Origin: RUG14300 sp964619685
GTDB lineage: Bacteria > Bacillota > Clostridia > Christensenellales > CAG-1252
NCBI GenBank assembly: GCA_964619685.1
Contig: CAZUET010000099.1
Location: forward strand, 1 to 6,651
DNA length: 6,651 nucleotides
Direction: 5' to 3'
Shown piece by piece: positions 1 through 5,363 of this stretch (position 1 is the stretch's first letter; each line of letters begins with the position of its first letter). The notes under the pieces were generated by a model. It had not been told where the DNA came from. It was given only the letters and a program-made list of their open reading frames with translations, and made no database searches. The position numbers and the translations under genes are program-made.

Positions 1-72
1 GTTATAGAGAACATACACTCGCCAACGCCGGGTATCTATACCCGGCGTTGGCGAGTGTATGTTCTCTATAAC
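1..72. repeat. Perfect 34-bp inverted repeat at window edge, probable fold-back artefact
   Basis: Bases 1-34 are the exact reverse complement of bases 39-72, separated only by the four bases TCTA at 35-38. The right arm is native coding sequence: read in the frame of the downstream gene it gives P-G-V-G-E-C-M-F-S-I, the flavin-binding-domain sequence expected before the S-S-P-T that follows. The left arm is therefore a mirror copy, and it puts an in-frame TAG at 5-7. A natural gene would not carry such a structure in the middle of its FAD domain. It most likely arose by template fold-back during amplification or by palindromic joining at a contig end. A real recent inversion or duplication cannot be excluded from this window alone. 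Confidence 0.9.
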
Positions 73-721
73 CTCGTCACCGACTAATAGAGAATATATG
101 GAGTTCTCTATCAAAAAGTGCGGTTGTGTTACCGAGGTAATCCACCAGCTCGAAGTTGGAAGCCAAATTACGGTAAGAGGACCTTATGGAAGAAACTTCC
201 CTGTAGAATCCGATTTTAAGGGCAAGGATCTACTGTTCATCGCAGGCGGTATCGGATTAGCTCCCTTACGCAGTGTTATCAACTATGTAAGAAGTAATAG
301 GGCTAACTACGGTAAAGTGGTAATCGTTTACGGCGCAAGAAGTGCAGGAGATTTGGTCGATATAGAAGAAATTCAAAATGAATGGATGAACGAGCCTGAT
401 TTCCATGTATATCTTACTGTGGATAGAGGCGACGAAAATTGGTCAGGTCATGTAGGCTTCGTTCCTGCATTCGTAAAAGAGGTCAATCCCGATCCGTCAA
501 TGACTGCTATACTCTGCGGACCACCCATTATGATCAAGTTCACATTACAAACATTGCTCGAACTTGGTTTCTCTAAGACGAGAGTATACACAACTCTTGA
601 GCTTAGAATGAAATGCGGTATCGGTAAATGCGGTCGCTGTAATGTAGGAAGTAAGTTTGTATGCAAGGACGGTCCTGTATTTAGAATGGACGAGCTTGAC
701 GAGTTACCCGACGAATATTAA
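41..721 (+). CDS. FAD/NAD(P)-binding oxidoreductase subunit with 2Fe-2S site (AsrB/PyrK-like), 5'-truncated
   Basis: This is a ferredoxin-reductase-type electron-input subunit, expected to take hydride from NAD(P)H onto FAD and pass single electrons to an iron-sulfur partner in the cytoplasm. Numbering from the first in-frame ATG (position 59), the flavin-domain sequence F-S-I-T-S-S-P-T is at 2-9, G-P-Y-G at 41-44, the nucleotide-binding G-G-I-G-L-A-P-L-R at 63-71 and C-G-P-P at 153-156. The C-terminus has C186-x4-C191-x2-C194-x7-C202, as in the 2Fe-2S site of dihydroorotate dehydrogenase electron-transfer subunits and AsrB-like proteins. The true start is missing. Homologous sequence already runs from about position 41, the ATG at 59 has no ribosome binding site, and part of the N-terminal FAD domain should lie further upstream but is replaced by the mirror repeat. 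The gene ends 11 bp before the next one. Its context suggests it feeds the fumarate-reductase-type flavoprotein two genes down. Sulfite or sulfide reductase subunit B is the usual alternative name, but no siroheme enzyme is adjacent. Confidence 0.85.
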   Translation, partial: PGVGECMFSITSSPTNREYMEFSIKKCGCVTEVIHQLEVGSQITVRGPYGRNFPVESDFKGKDLLFIAGGIGLAPLRSVINYVRSNRANYGKVVIVYGARSAGDLVDIEEIQNEWMNEPDFHVYLTVDRGDENWSGHVGFVPAFVKEVNPDPSMTAILCGPPIMIKFTLQTLLELGFSKTRVYTTLELRMKCGIGKCGRCNVGSKFVCKDGPVFRMDELDELPDEY

Positions 722-732
722 GGAGAATAATC

Positions 733-1407
733 ATGGAAAATATGGTAAATGTATATTTATTCGGTAAAAAATACCAGGTTCCCGAAAGTCTAACCATAAT
801 GAAGGCTATGGAATATGCCGGTTATGAGTTGGTTAGAGGTTGCGGTTGCAGAAACGGTTTCTGCGGTGCTTGTGCAACTATTTACAGAATCCTCGGTAAG
901 CAAGAGCTTAAAACCTGTTTGGCTTGCCAAACTAAGGTCGAAGAGGGTATGTATGTTGCTACACTTCCGTCATTCCCCCTTGTTAAGCAGATTTACGATA
1001 TTCAAAAAATATCTCCGTCTGCACAAATCATGATGCAGTTATATCCCGAGATCTATTCGTGCTTAGGCTGTAACGCTTGTACAAAGGCTTGTCCGCAAGG
1101 CTTGAATGTAATGCAATATATCGCTTTTGCTCAGCGTGGCGATTTCACAAGATGTGCAGAGGAAAGCTTTGACTGTGTTATGTGCGGTCTATGTTCATCT
1201 CGCTGTCCTGCAGGTATTTCACATCCACAGGTCGCAGAGCTTGCAAGAAGACTGTACGGTAAATATATCGCTCCAAAGTCCGAGCATCTCGAAAATAGAG
1301 TCCACGAGATCGAGGCAGGCGAATGTGAGGCTATGCTCGAAAGTATCATGAATAAGCCCATTGACGAGCTTAAAGAATTGTATAACCATAGAGATATAGA
1401 GAAGTAG
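733..1407 (+). CDS. Iron-sulfur electron-transfer subunit, one 2Fe-2S and two 4Fe-4S sites (SdhB/FrdB/TfrB-like)
   Basis: This 224-residue soluble subunit should carry electrons between the NAD(P)H-oxidising subunit upstream and the flavoprotein downstream. The N-terminal half is a plant-type ferredoxin fold with C39-x4-C44-x2-C47 and C62 as likely 2Fe-2S ligands; C37 and C65 are extra cysteines close by. The second half has two classic C-x2-C-x2-C-x3-C-P motifs, C110/C113/C116/C120 and C148/C151/C154/C158. Succinate dehydrogenase and fumarate reductase B subunits share this layout but usually hold a 3Fe-4S centre last; here both motifs look like complete 4Fe-4S sites. It also resembles the N-terminal part of thiol:fumarate reductase subunit B, but lacks the C-terminal cysteine-rich CCG domains. 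The start at 733 is chosen because AAGGAG at 720-725 sits 7 nt upstream. It lies 11 bp after the first gene and 12 bp before the third, so co-transcription is very likely. No membrane segment is visible. Confidence 0.88.
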   Translation: MENMVNVYLFGKKYQVPESLTIMKAMEYAGYELVRGCGCRNGFCGACATIYRILGKQELKTCLACQTKVEEGMYVATLPSFPLVKQIYDIQKISPSAQIMMQLYPEIYSCLGCNACTKACPQGLNVMQYIAFAQRGDFTRCAEESFDCVMCGLCSSRCPAGISHPQVAELARRLYGKYIAPKSEHLENRVHEIEAGECEAMLESIMNKPIDELKELYNHRDIEK

Positions 1408-1419
1408 GAGATCTAAATT

Positions 1420-3024
1420 ATGTATAAATATACCGATGAACAATTACAATCGATGAAAAAGGTCGAGGCAACAAGAGCGGAAAGAGTTGATAAGCTTTTC
1501 CCAAGAATGTCTGCCGAAGAAAAATCACAGGTATTGAGAGAGAATCATCCCGATTATATCGATAGCGCATACGAGTGTCTTAAAGTCGGTGCCAATAAGG
1601 GCGACAAGGTCTTACACGAATTGGCAGACCTATTACAGGGTAAATCAAGAGTGCTCGGTAAAAATATCGATCTAAGTAAGGTCGATTACGATGTAGATGT
1701 TTTAGTTATCGGCGGTGGCGGTGCAGGTGCGTCTGCTGCTATAACCGCTCACGCTAACGGTGCTAATGTTATGATGGTTACCAAGCTTCGTATCGGCGAT
1801 GCTAATACAATGATGGCAGAAGGCGGTATTCAAGCTGCCGATAAGCCAAACGATAGCCCTGCAACTCACTATCTCGACGCATTCGGTGGCGGTCACTTCG
1901 CTGCTAAACCCGAGCTTTTAAAAATGCTCGTTAGCGAGGCTCCCGACGCTATTAGATGGCTCAATGACCTCGGCGTAATGTTTGATAAAACTCCCGACGG
2001 TGAGATGATTACTACACACGGTGGCGGTACTTCAAGAAAGAGAATGCACGCTTGTAAGGACTACTCGGGTGCCGAAATAATGAGAACGCTTAGAGATGAG
2101 GTCCTCAATAGACAAATACCCGTAGTTGACTTTACTGCCGCTATCGAAATTATAAAGGATTCCAATAATAGAGCATGCGGTGCTGTTTTGCTCAATATGG
2201 AAACCCAACAAATATTGATTGCAAGAGCTAAAACCGTTATACTCGCAACAGGTGGTGCAGGTAGATTGCATTATCAAGGATTTCCTACATCAAACCACTA
2301 CGGTGCTACGGCTGACGGCTTGGTATTGGCTTATAGAGCAGGTGCTAAGCTTCTATACGCAGATACACTCCAATACCACCCCACCGGTGCTGCAGAACCA
2401 ACTCAAATTTTCGGTGCATTGGTTACCGAAAAGGTTCGTTCCTTAGGTGCTCAGCTCGTAAATAAGGACGGAGAACCCTTCGTTTATTCGCTCGAAACCA
2501 GAGATGTTACAGCAAGCACTATCATTAGAGAATGCAAGCAAAGAGGAAACGGTATTAAAACAACGGACGGCGAAGGCGTATGGCTCGATACTCCTATTAT
2601 CGAAATTCTTAACGGCGAAGGAACGATTGAAAAGCGTATCCCCGCAATGCTTAGAATGTTCGGTAAATACGGTATCGATATTCGTAAAGAGCCTATCCTT
2701 GTATATCCCACACTTCACTACCAAAACGGCGGTATAGATATTGATTCTAACTGTGAGAGCGGAGTCGAAAATCTATTCGTTGCAGGCGAAGCTGTAGGCG
2801 GAATCCACGGAAGAAATAGATTGATGGGTAATTCATTACTCGATATAATCGTTTTCGGAAGAGATGCAGGAAGATGTGCAAGTAATAAAGCAAAATCGGT
2901 CACTGTTGGCGAAATGAGCCTTGAGCATGTAAATAGTTTCGCTAAAGAATTAGAGGATGCAGGCATCGAGCCTACCAAACTATCCCCTCAATTACTACCG
3001 GATTACAGAAGAAAGGATATGTGA
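1420..3024 (+). CDS. Fumarate reductase/succinate dehydrogenase-type flavoprotein, probable soluble fumarate reductase
   Basis: This 534-residue flavoprotein probably reduces fumarate to succinate with electrons from the two preceding subunits. The FAD dinucleotide motif G-G-G-G-A-G is at 98-103. Residues matching the fumarate/succinate site of FrdA/SdhA are present: H320 in Q-Y-H-P-T-G, E337 and R340 in T-E-K-V-R, the proton-shuttling arginine as R361 in T-R-D-V, H433 in L-H-Y-Q-N-G-G, and R467 in G-R-N-R-L-M-G-N-S-L. Two things are unusual. At the position of the histidine that covalently binds FAD in membrane fumarate reductases, this protein has N129 (A-N-T-M-M-A-E-G-G), so FAD should be non-covalent. 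A roughly 90-residue, mostly helical and charged region precedes the FAD motif. The C-terminal region is short compared with SdhA. The start at 1420 follows AGGAG at 1406-1410 with a 9-nt spacer. The neighbours supply electron input but no membrane anchor. L-aspartate oxidase is less likely given the partners. Confidence 0.85.
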   Translation: MYKYTDEQLQSMKKVEATRAERVDKLFPRMSAEEKSQVLRENHPDYIDSAYECLKVGANKGDKVLHELADLLQGKSRVLGKNIDLSKVDYDVDVLVIGGGGAGASAAITAHANGANVMMVTKLRIGDANTMMAEGGIQAADKPNDSPATHYLDAFGGGHFAAKPELLKMLVSEAPDAIRWLNDLGVMFDKTPDGEMITTHGGGTSRKRMHACKDYSGAEIMRTLRDEVLNRQIPVVDFTAAIEIIKDSNNRACGAVLLNMETQQILIARAKTVILATGGAGRLHYQGFPTSNHYGATADGLVLAYRAGAKLLYADTLQYHPTGAAEPTQIFGALVTEKVRSLGAQLVNKDGEPFVYSLETRDVTASTIIRECKQRGNGIKTTDGEGVWLDTPIIEILNGEGTIEKRIPAMLRMFGKYGIDIRKEPILVYPTLHYQNGGIDIDSNCESGVENLFVAGEAVGGIHGRNRLMGNSLLDIIVFGRDAGRCASNKAKSVTVGEMSLEHVNSFAKELEDAGIEPTKLSPQLLPDYRRKDM

Positions 3025-3081
3025 TATATTCACATTACCATATATTTTAATAAAGACAAATATTTATAAGGAGAAATAAAA
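3025..3081 (+). other. 57-bp AT-rich gap within the redox operon, holding the ribosome binding site of the next gene
   Basis: This spacer is longer than the 11 and 12 bp between the earlier genes. It contains a clear AAGGAG at 3068-3073, eight bases before the malate dehydrogenase ATG. I see no hairpin with a T-run and no pair of promoter boxes at proper spacing, so read-through from the fumarate reductase genes is the likely source of transcript. Confidence 0.5.
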
Positions 3082-4032
3082 ATGAGTAAAATTTCAGTCA
3101 TCGGTGCAGGTGCAGTTGGCGCTACAATAGGTTATTCGTTATTAATGAAGGGCGTTGCAAGTGAGATCGTTTTAGTCGATATCAACAAGTATAAGTCCGA
3201 AGGTGAAGCTTTAGATATTATGCAATCTCTTCCATACGCTCCCCAAAGTAAGATCTACTCCGGAGAGTATTCGGATACCGCAAACTCCGACATCGTTGTT
3301 ATCACTTCAGGTATGCCCCGTAAACCGGGTATGAGTCGTCTTGACTTGGCTCAAAACAATGTTAATATCATCAAGTCAGTTGCTAAGAACTTAATGAAAT
3401 ATACACCTAATTCTATTTTCGTTATTCTTTGTAACCCTGTTGATATCTTGACATATATCTTCCAAAAGATAACCGGTGTACCCGAGTCCAGAGTTATCGG
3501 TACAGGCGCATTGCTCGACACCGCTCGTCTTCGTACACGCATCGCAGAAGATTATGCTGTAAGCACAAAGAATGTCCACACCTATGTATTCGGTGAGCAT
3601 GGTGAATCCGCTATGATACCTTGGTCCATTTCCAACGTAAGCGGTATCCCCGTAAAAGAATACGCTAGATATCTCGTTAACAAAAACGACGTTAAGCATG
3701 CAGACCTTGATTTCGACGAGATCGAAGAGCATGTTAAAAAGTCCGGTAGCTGGATCATCGAGCGTAAGGGCGTAACTAACTACGCTGTATCCGCTTGTAC
3801 ATGCCACCTTTGTAGCTGTATCTTATCAGGTCATGAGATTGCTCTTCCCGTTAGTACCATCCAACACGGTGAGTACGAGGGTGTAGACGATGTTGCATTA
3901 AGCACTCTTGCATTGGTCGGCCGTAACGGCGTTGCCGGTAAGGTTGTAATACCTCTAACCGATGACGAATTGAAGCTACTCCAAAACAGTGCAAATAAGC
4001 TTAAGAGCGTTTTACACGATTTAGAGTACTAA
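3082..4032 (+). CDS. LDH-fold malate dehydrogenase (lactate/malate dehydrogenase family)
   Basis: This 316-residue NAD-dependent 2-hydroxyacid dehydrogenase has the usual family length and most likely interconverts oxaloacetate and malate in the cytoplasm. It starts with the Rossmann motif G8-A-G-A-V-G13; D33 at the end of the second strand favours NAD over NADP. The active-site loop G-M-P-R-K-P-G-M-S-R has R80 at the specificity position, where lactate dehydrogenases carry glutamine (Q102 in Bacillus numbering) and malate dehydrogenases arginine, and R86 as the catalytic arginine (R109). D146 and R149 match D168 and R171, and H173 in G-E-H-G-E-S is the proton-relay histidine; lactate dehydrogenases usually have G-E-H-G-D-S. 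A dense cysteine group, C239, C241, C244 and C246, lies in the C-terminal helix next to the active site. Automated annotation may call it L-lactate dehydrogenase; R80 and the adjoining fumarate reductase genes argue for malate. AAGGAG at 3068-3073 fixes the start. A strong terminator follows the gene. Confidence 0.87.
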   Translation: MSKISVIGAGAVGATIGYSLLMKGVASEIVLVDINKYKSEGEALDIMQSLPYAPQSKIYSGEYSDTANSDIVVITSGMPRKPGMSRLDLAQNNVNIIKSVAKNLMKYTPNSIFVILCNPVDILTYIFQKITGVPESRVIGTGALLDTARLRTRIAEDYAVSTKNVHTYVFGEHGESAMIPWSISNVSGIPVKEYARYLVNKNDVKHADLDFDEIEEHVKKSGSWIIERKGVTNYAVSACTCHLCSCILSGHEIALPVSTIQHGEYEGVDDVALSTLALVGRNGVAGKVVIPLTDDELKLLQNSANKLKSVLHDLEY

Positions 4033-4051
4033 TTGACAGTACATAGTAGTT

Positions 4052-4112
4052 TTTGGATTTATCGCTTCGCTTGATGAAATATCCATCAAGCGGAATTATG
4101 TGTTTATCCAAA
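4052..4112 (+). repeat. Nested hairpin in the intergenic region
   Basis: An inner stem pairs 4066-4076 with 4084-4094 (11 pairs including one G-T, 7-nt loop). An outer stem pairs TTTGGAT at 4052-4058 with ATCCAAA at 4106-4112. It has no following T-run, so it is not itself a typical terminator; the terminator begins a few bases later. It could be a transcript-stabilising 3' structure for the malate dehydrogenase message or a copy of a dispersed intergenic element. I cannot tell which from one copy. Confidence 0.6.
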
Positions 4113-4114
4113 TT

Positions 4115-4149
4115 AAAAAGGTTCGTGCCATAGGGTGCGAACCTTTTTT
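4115..4149 (+). terminator. Rho-independent terminator of the redox operon
   Basis: AAAAAGGTTCG at 4115-4125 pairs perfectly with CGAACCTTTTT at 4138-4148. The stem continues inward through T-G-C-C/G-G-T-G with two wobble pairs, leaving a 4-nt loop ATAG at 4130-4133. The T-run spans 4144-4149. It separates the malate dehydrogenase unit from the promoter that follows. The A-run on the left side could let it work weakly on the other strand, but no gene reads towards it. Confidence 0.93.
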
Positions 4150-4180
4150 ATAAAAAATCTATAAAAAATTAATTTCAATG

Positions 4181-4209
4181 TTGATTCAGGCAAATATTAA
4201 TGCTATAAT
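4181..4209 (+). promoter_or_regulatory. Sigma-A-type promoter of the SPFH/zinc-ribbon operon
   Basis: TTGATT at 4181-4186 is a good -35 box and TATAAT at 4204-4209 is a perfect -10 box, separated by exactly 17 bp. A TG at 4201-4202 gives an extended -10. Transcription would start near 4216, leaving a leader of roughly 25 nt before the ATG at 4240. It lies directly after a strong terminator, so this unit is expressed independently of the redox genes. I see no obvious operator. Confidence 0.88.
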
Positions 4210-4229
4210 ATAAGTATACTAAATATTTT

Positions 4230-4234
4230 GGAGG
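4230..4234 (+). promoter_or_regulatory. Ribosome binding site that sets the SPFH gene start at 4240
   Basis: GGAGG at 4230-4234 lies 5 nt before ATG 4240. An in-frame TTG at 4228 would give a protein four residues longer, but it overlaps this site and has none of its own, so ATG 4240 is preferred. Confidence 0.85.
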
Positions 4235-4239
4235 AAATT

Positions 4240-5361
4240 ATGGGCTTCATTAAAAAGAACCTATTAAAGGTCGTTGAGTTAGAACTCGACAATGAAACTC
4301 TCGTAAAGAAGTTTGAAGTAAAAGACAGATATGAGATCATGAAGGGCTCTAAACTTGTTGTTAGACCATCTCAAGTCGCTATTTTTGTACATAAGGGAAC
4401 TATTGCAGACATCTTCAAGGAGGGTACTTATAACTTAGAAACCGCAAATCTTCCTATCTTGACTAAGTTAGCAAGCTGGAAATATGGTTTTGAAATGTCT
4501 AATGTTACAGATATTTACTTTGTAAATACCGTTCAGTTTACCGGACTAAAGTGGGGTACTACAAATCCTATAATGCTAAGAGATAAGGATTTCGGTATGA
4601 TACGCTTACAAGGTCACGGCGAATATGCATTCAGAATTAACGATGCTGAAATATTCCTTAGAGAATACTTCGGTACGCTAAAGGCTGCAACAACTTCAAG
4701 TATTCATGAATATCTCAAGGCGATCATTCTTCAAGAATTGACCGACGCTATAGGCGAATCGGGTTTATCTGCTCTTGATTTTGCTGCAAACTATCGTGAA
4801 TTAAGCGACATTGTCAAGAAAAGACTTCAACTTACATTCGGTAAATACGGCTTAGAAGCCACAGAAGTCATCATTAAGAACCTTAAGTTACCCGAAGCTG
4901 TAGAAAAGGTTATGGATAAGCGTACATCCATAGGCGTAATGGGCGACGTAATGGGCGATTATGCAAGATATGAAAGCGTTGGTGCTATGCGTGATGCCGC
5001 TAAAAACCCCGGTGTAGGCGGAATGTTTGCTGGAATGGGCGTTGGATTCGGTACAGGTAGAGCTGTTGGCGGTGCTTTTGCATCATCCCTTGACGATGTG
5101 ACACATGCTAAGAATAAGGTCAAATGTGCTAAATGCGGTGCTTTAGTTGATGCAGGTGCTAAATTCTGTCCCGACTGCGGTGCTAAGGTTGTAACTGCTT
5201 CCGATATGGTTGTTTGTCCTAAGTGCGGTACTTCTGTTTCTTCTACAGCAAAGTTCTGCTCTAACTGTGGTACAACTCTCAGCTGTACTTGTCCGAAATG
5301 CGGTAAGTCAGTACCTGCATCGGCATTCTTCTGCCCCGACTGTGGAGGCAAGATTAAATAA
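4240..5361 (+). CDS. SPFH-domain protein with three C-terminal zinc ribbons (YdjI-like, 'virion core protein' family)
   Basis: This 373-residue protein has an SPFH-type scaffold domain over about residues 1-230, including the G-H-G-E-Y-A-F-R-I stretch at 125-133 and a helical region at 150-230. A glycine/alanine-rich linker follows at about 254-283, then three zinc ribbons: C296/C299 with C310/C313, C326/C329 with C340/C343, and C351/C354 with C365/C368. Proteins of this type are often labelled virion core protein because of a distant poxvirus match; that name carries no function here. No signal peptide or membrane helix is visible, so membrane contact would have to come through the lysine-rich amphipathic N-terminus (M-G-F-I-K-K-N-L-L-K) or the partner encoded next. 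In B. subtilis the related YdjI works with YdjG and YdjH at the membrane in envelope stress linked to PspA. The gene has its own promoter and ends 2 bp before its partner. Family assignment is firm; the cellular role is inferred. Confidence 0.83.
   Translation: MGFIKKNLLKVVELELDNETLVKKFEVKDRYEIMKGSKLVVRPSQVAIFVHKGTIADIFKEGTYNLETANLPILTKLASWKYGFEMSNVTDIYFVNTVQFTGLKWGTTNPIMLRDKDFGMIRLQGHGEYAFRINDAEIFLREYFGTLKAATTSSIHEYLKAIILQELTDAIGESGLSALDFAANYRELSDIVKKRLQLTFGKYGLEATEVIIKNLKLPEAVEKVMDKRTSIGVMGDVMGDYARYESVGAMRDAAKNPGVGGMFAGMGVGFGTGRAVGGAFASSLDDVTHAKNKVKCAKCGALVDAGAKFCPDCGAKVVTASDMVVCPKCGTSVSSTAKFCSNCGTTLSCTCPKCGKSVPASAFFCPDCGGKIK
5344..5348 (+). promoter_or_regulatory. Distant ribosome binding site for the YdjG-like gene, inside the last codons of the SPFH gene
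   Basis: GGAGG at 5344-5348 is the only strong candidate before ATG 5364, but it sits 15 nt away, longer than the optimum. It is also read as the C-G-G-K end of the last zinc ribbon. With stop and start only 2 bp apart, translational coupling is likely to supply much of the initiation. Confidence 0.5.
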
Positions 5362-5363
5362 AA

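Noticed and set aside
59..61. ATG at 59 as the genuine start of the FAD/NAD(P)-binding subunit
   Set aside because: It lies inside the palindrome's right arm with no ribosome binding site, and family-like sequence (P-G-V-G-E) already precedes it in frame. It is an internal methionine of a truncated gene.
41..3024. Flavin-based electron-bifurcating complex
   Set aside because: The AsrB-like subunit suggests it at first, but no HdrA, EtfAB or NfnB-like bifurcating flavoprotein is present. Simple electron transfer explains the set.
3025..3081. Separate promoter for malate dehydrogenase
   Set aside because: TTCACA at 3029-3034 has no -10 box at 16-18 bp. The AT-rich hexamers present are wrongly spaced.
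3391..3807. Minus-strand open frame of 138 codons inside malate dehydrogenase
   Set aside because: It lies entirely opposite a conserved enzyme, has no recognisable domain or ribosome binding site, and is a codon-bias shadow.
3082..4032. Calling the LDH-fold enzyme an L-lactate dehydrogenase
   Set aside because: The specificity position is arginine (R80) rather than glutamine, and the gene adjoins fumarate reductase genes. Lactate activity is not formally excluded.
4033..4114. Riboswitch or CRISPR-like repeat in the intergenic region
   Set aside because: It lies downstream of a gene and before a terminator, is present once, and has no spacer-repeat periodicity or recognisable riboswitch core.
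4228..4230. TTG at 4228 as an alternative start for the SPFH gene
   Set aside because: It overlaps the GGAGG at 4230-4234 that serves ATG 4240 and has no binding site of its own.
4959..5351. Minus-strand open frame of 130 codons opposite the zinc ribbons
   Set aside because: Its repeated P-x-x-G-Q pattern is simply the antisense reading of the repeated C-x2-C-G codons.
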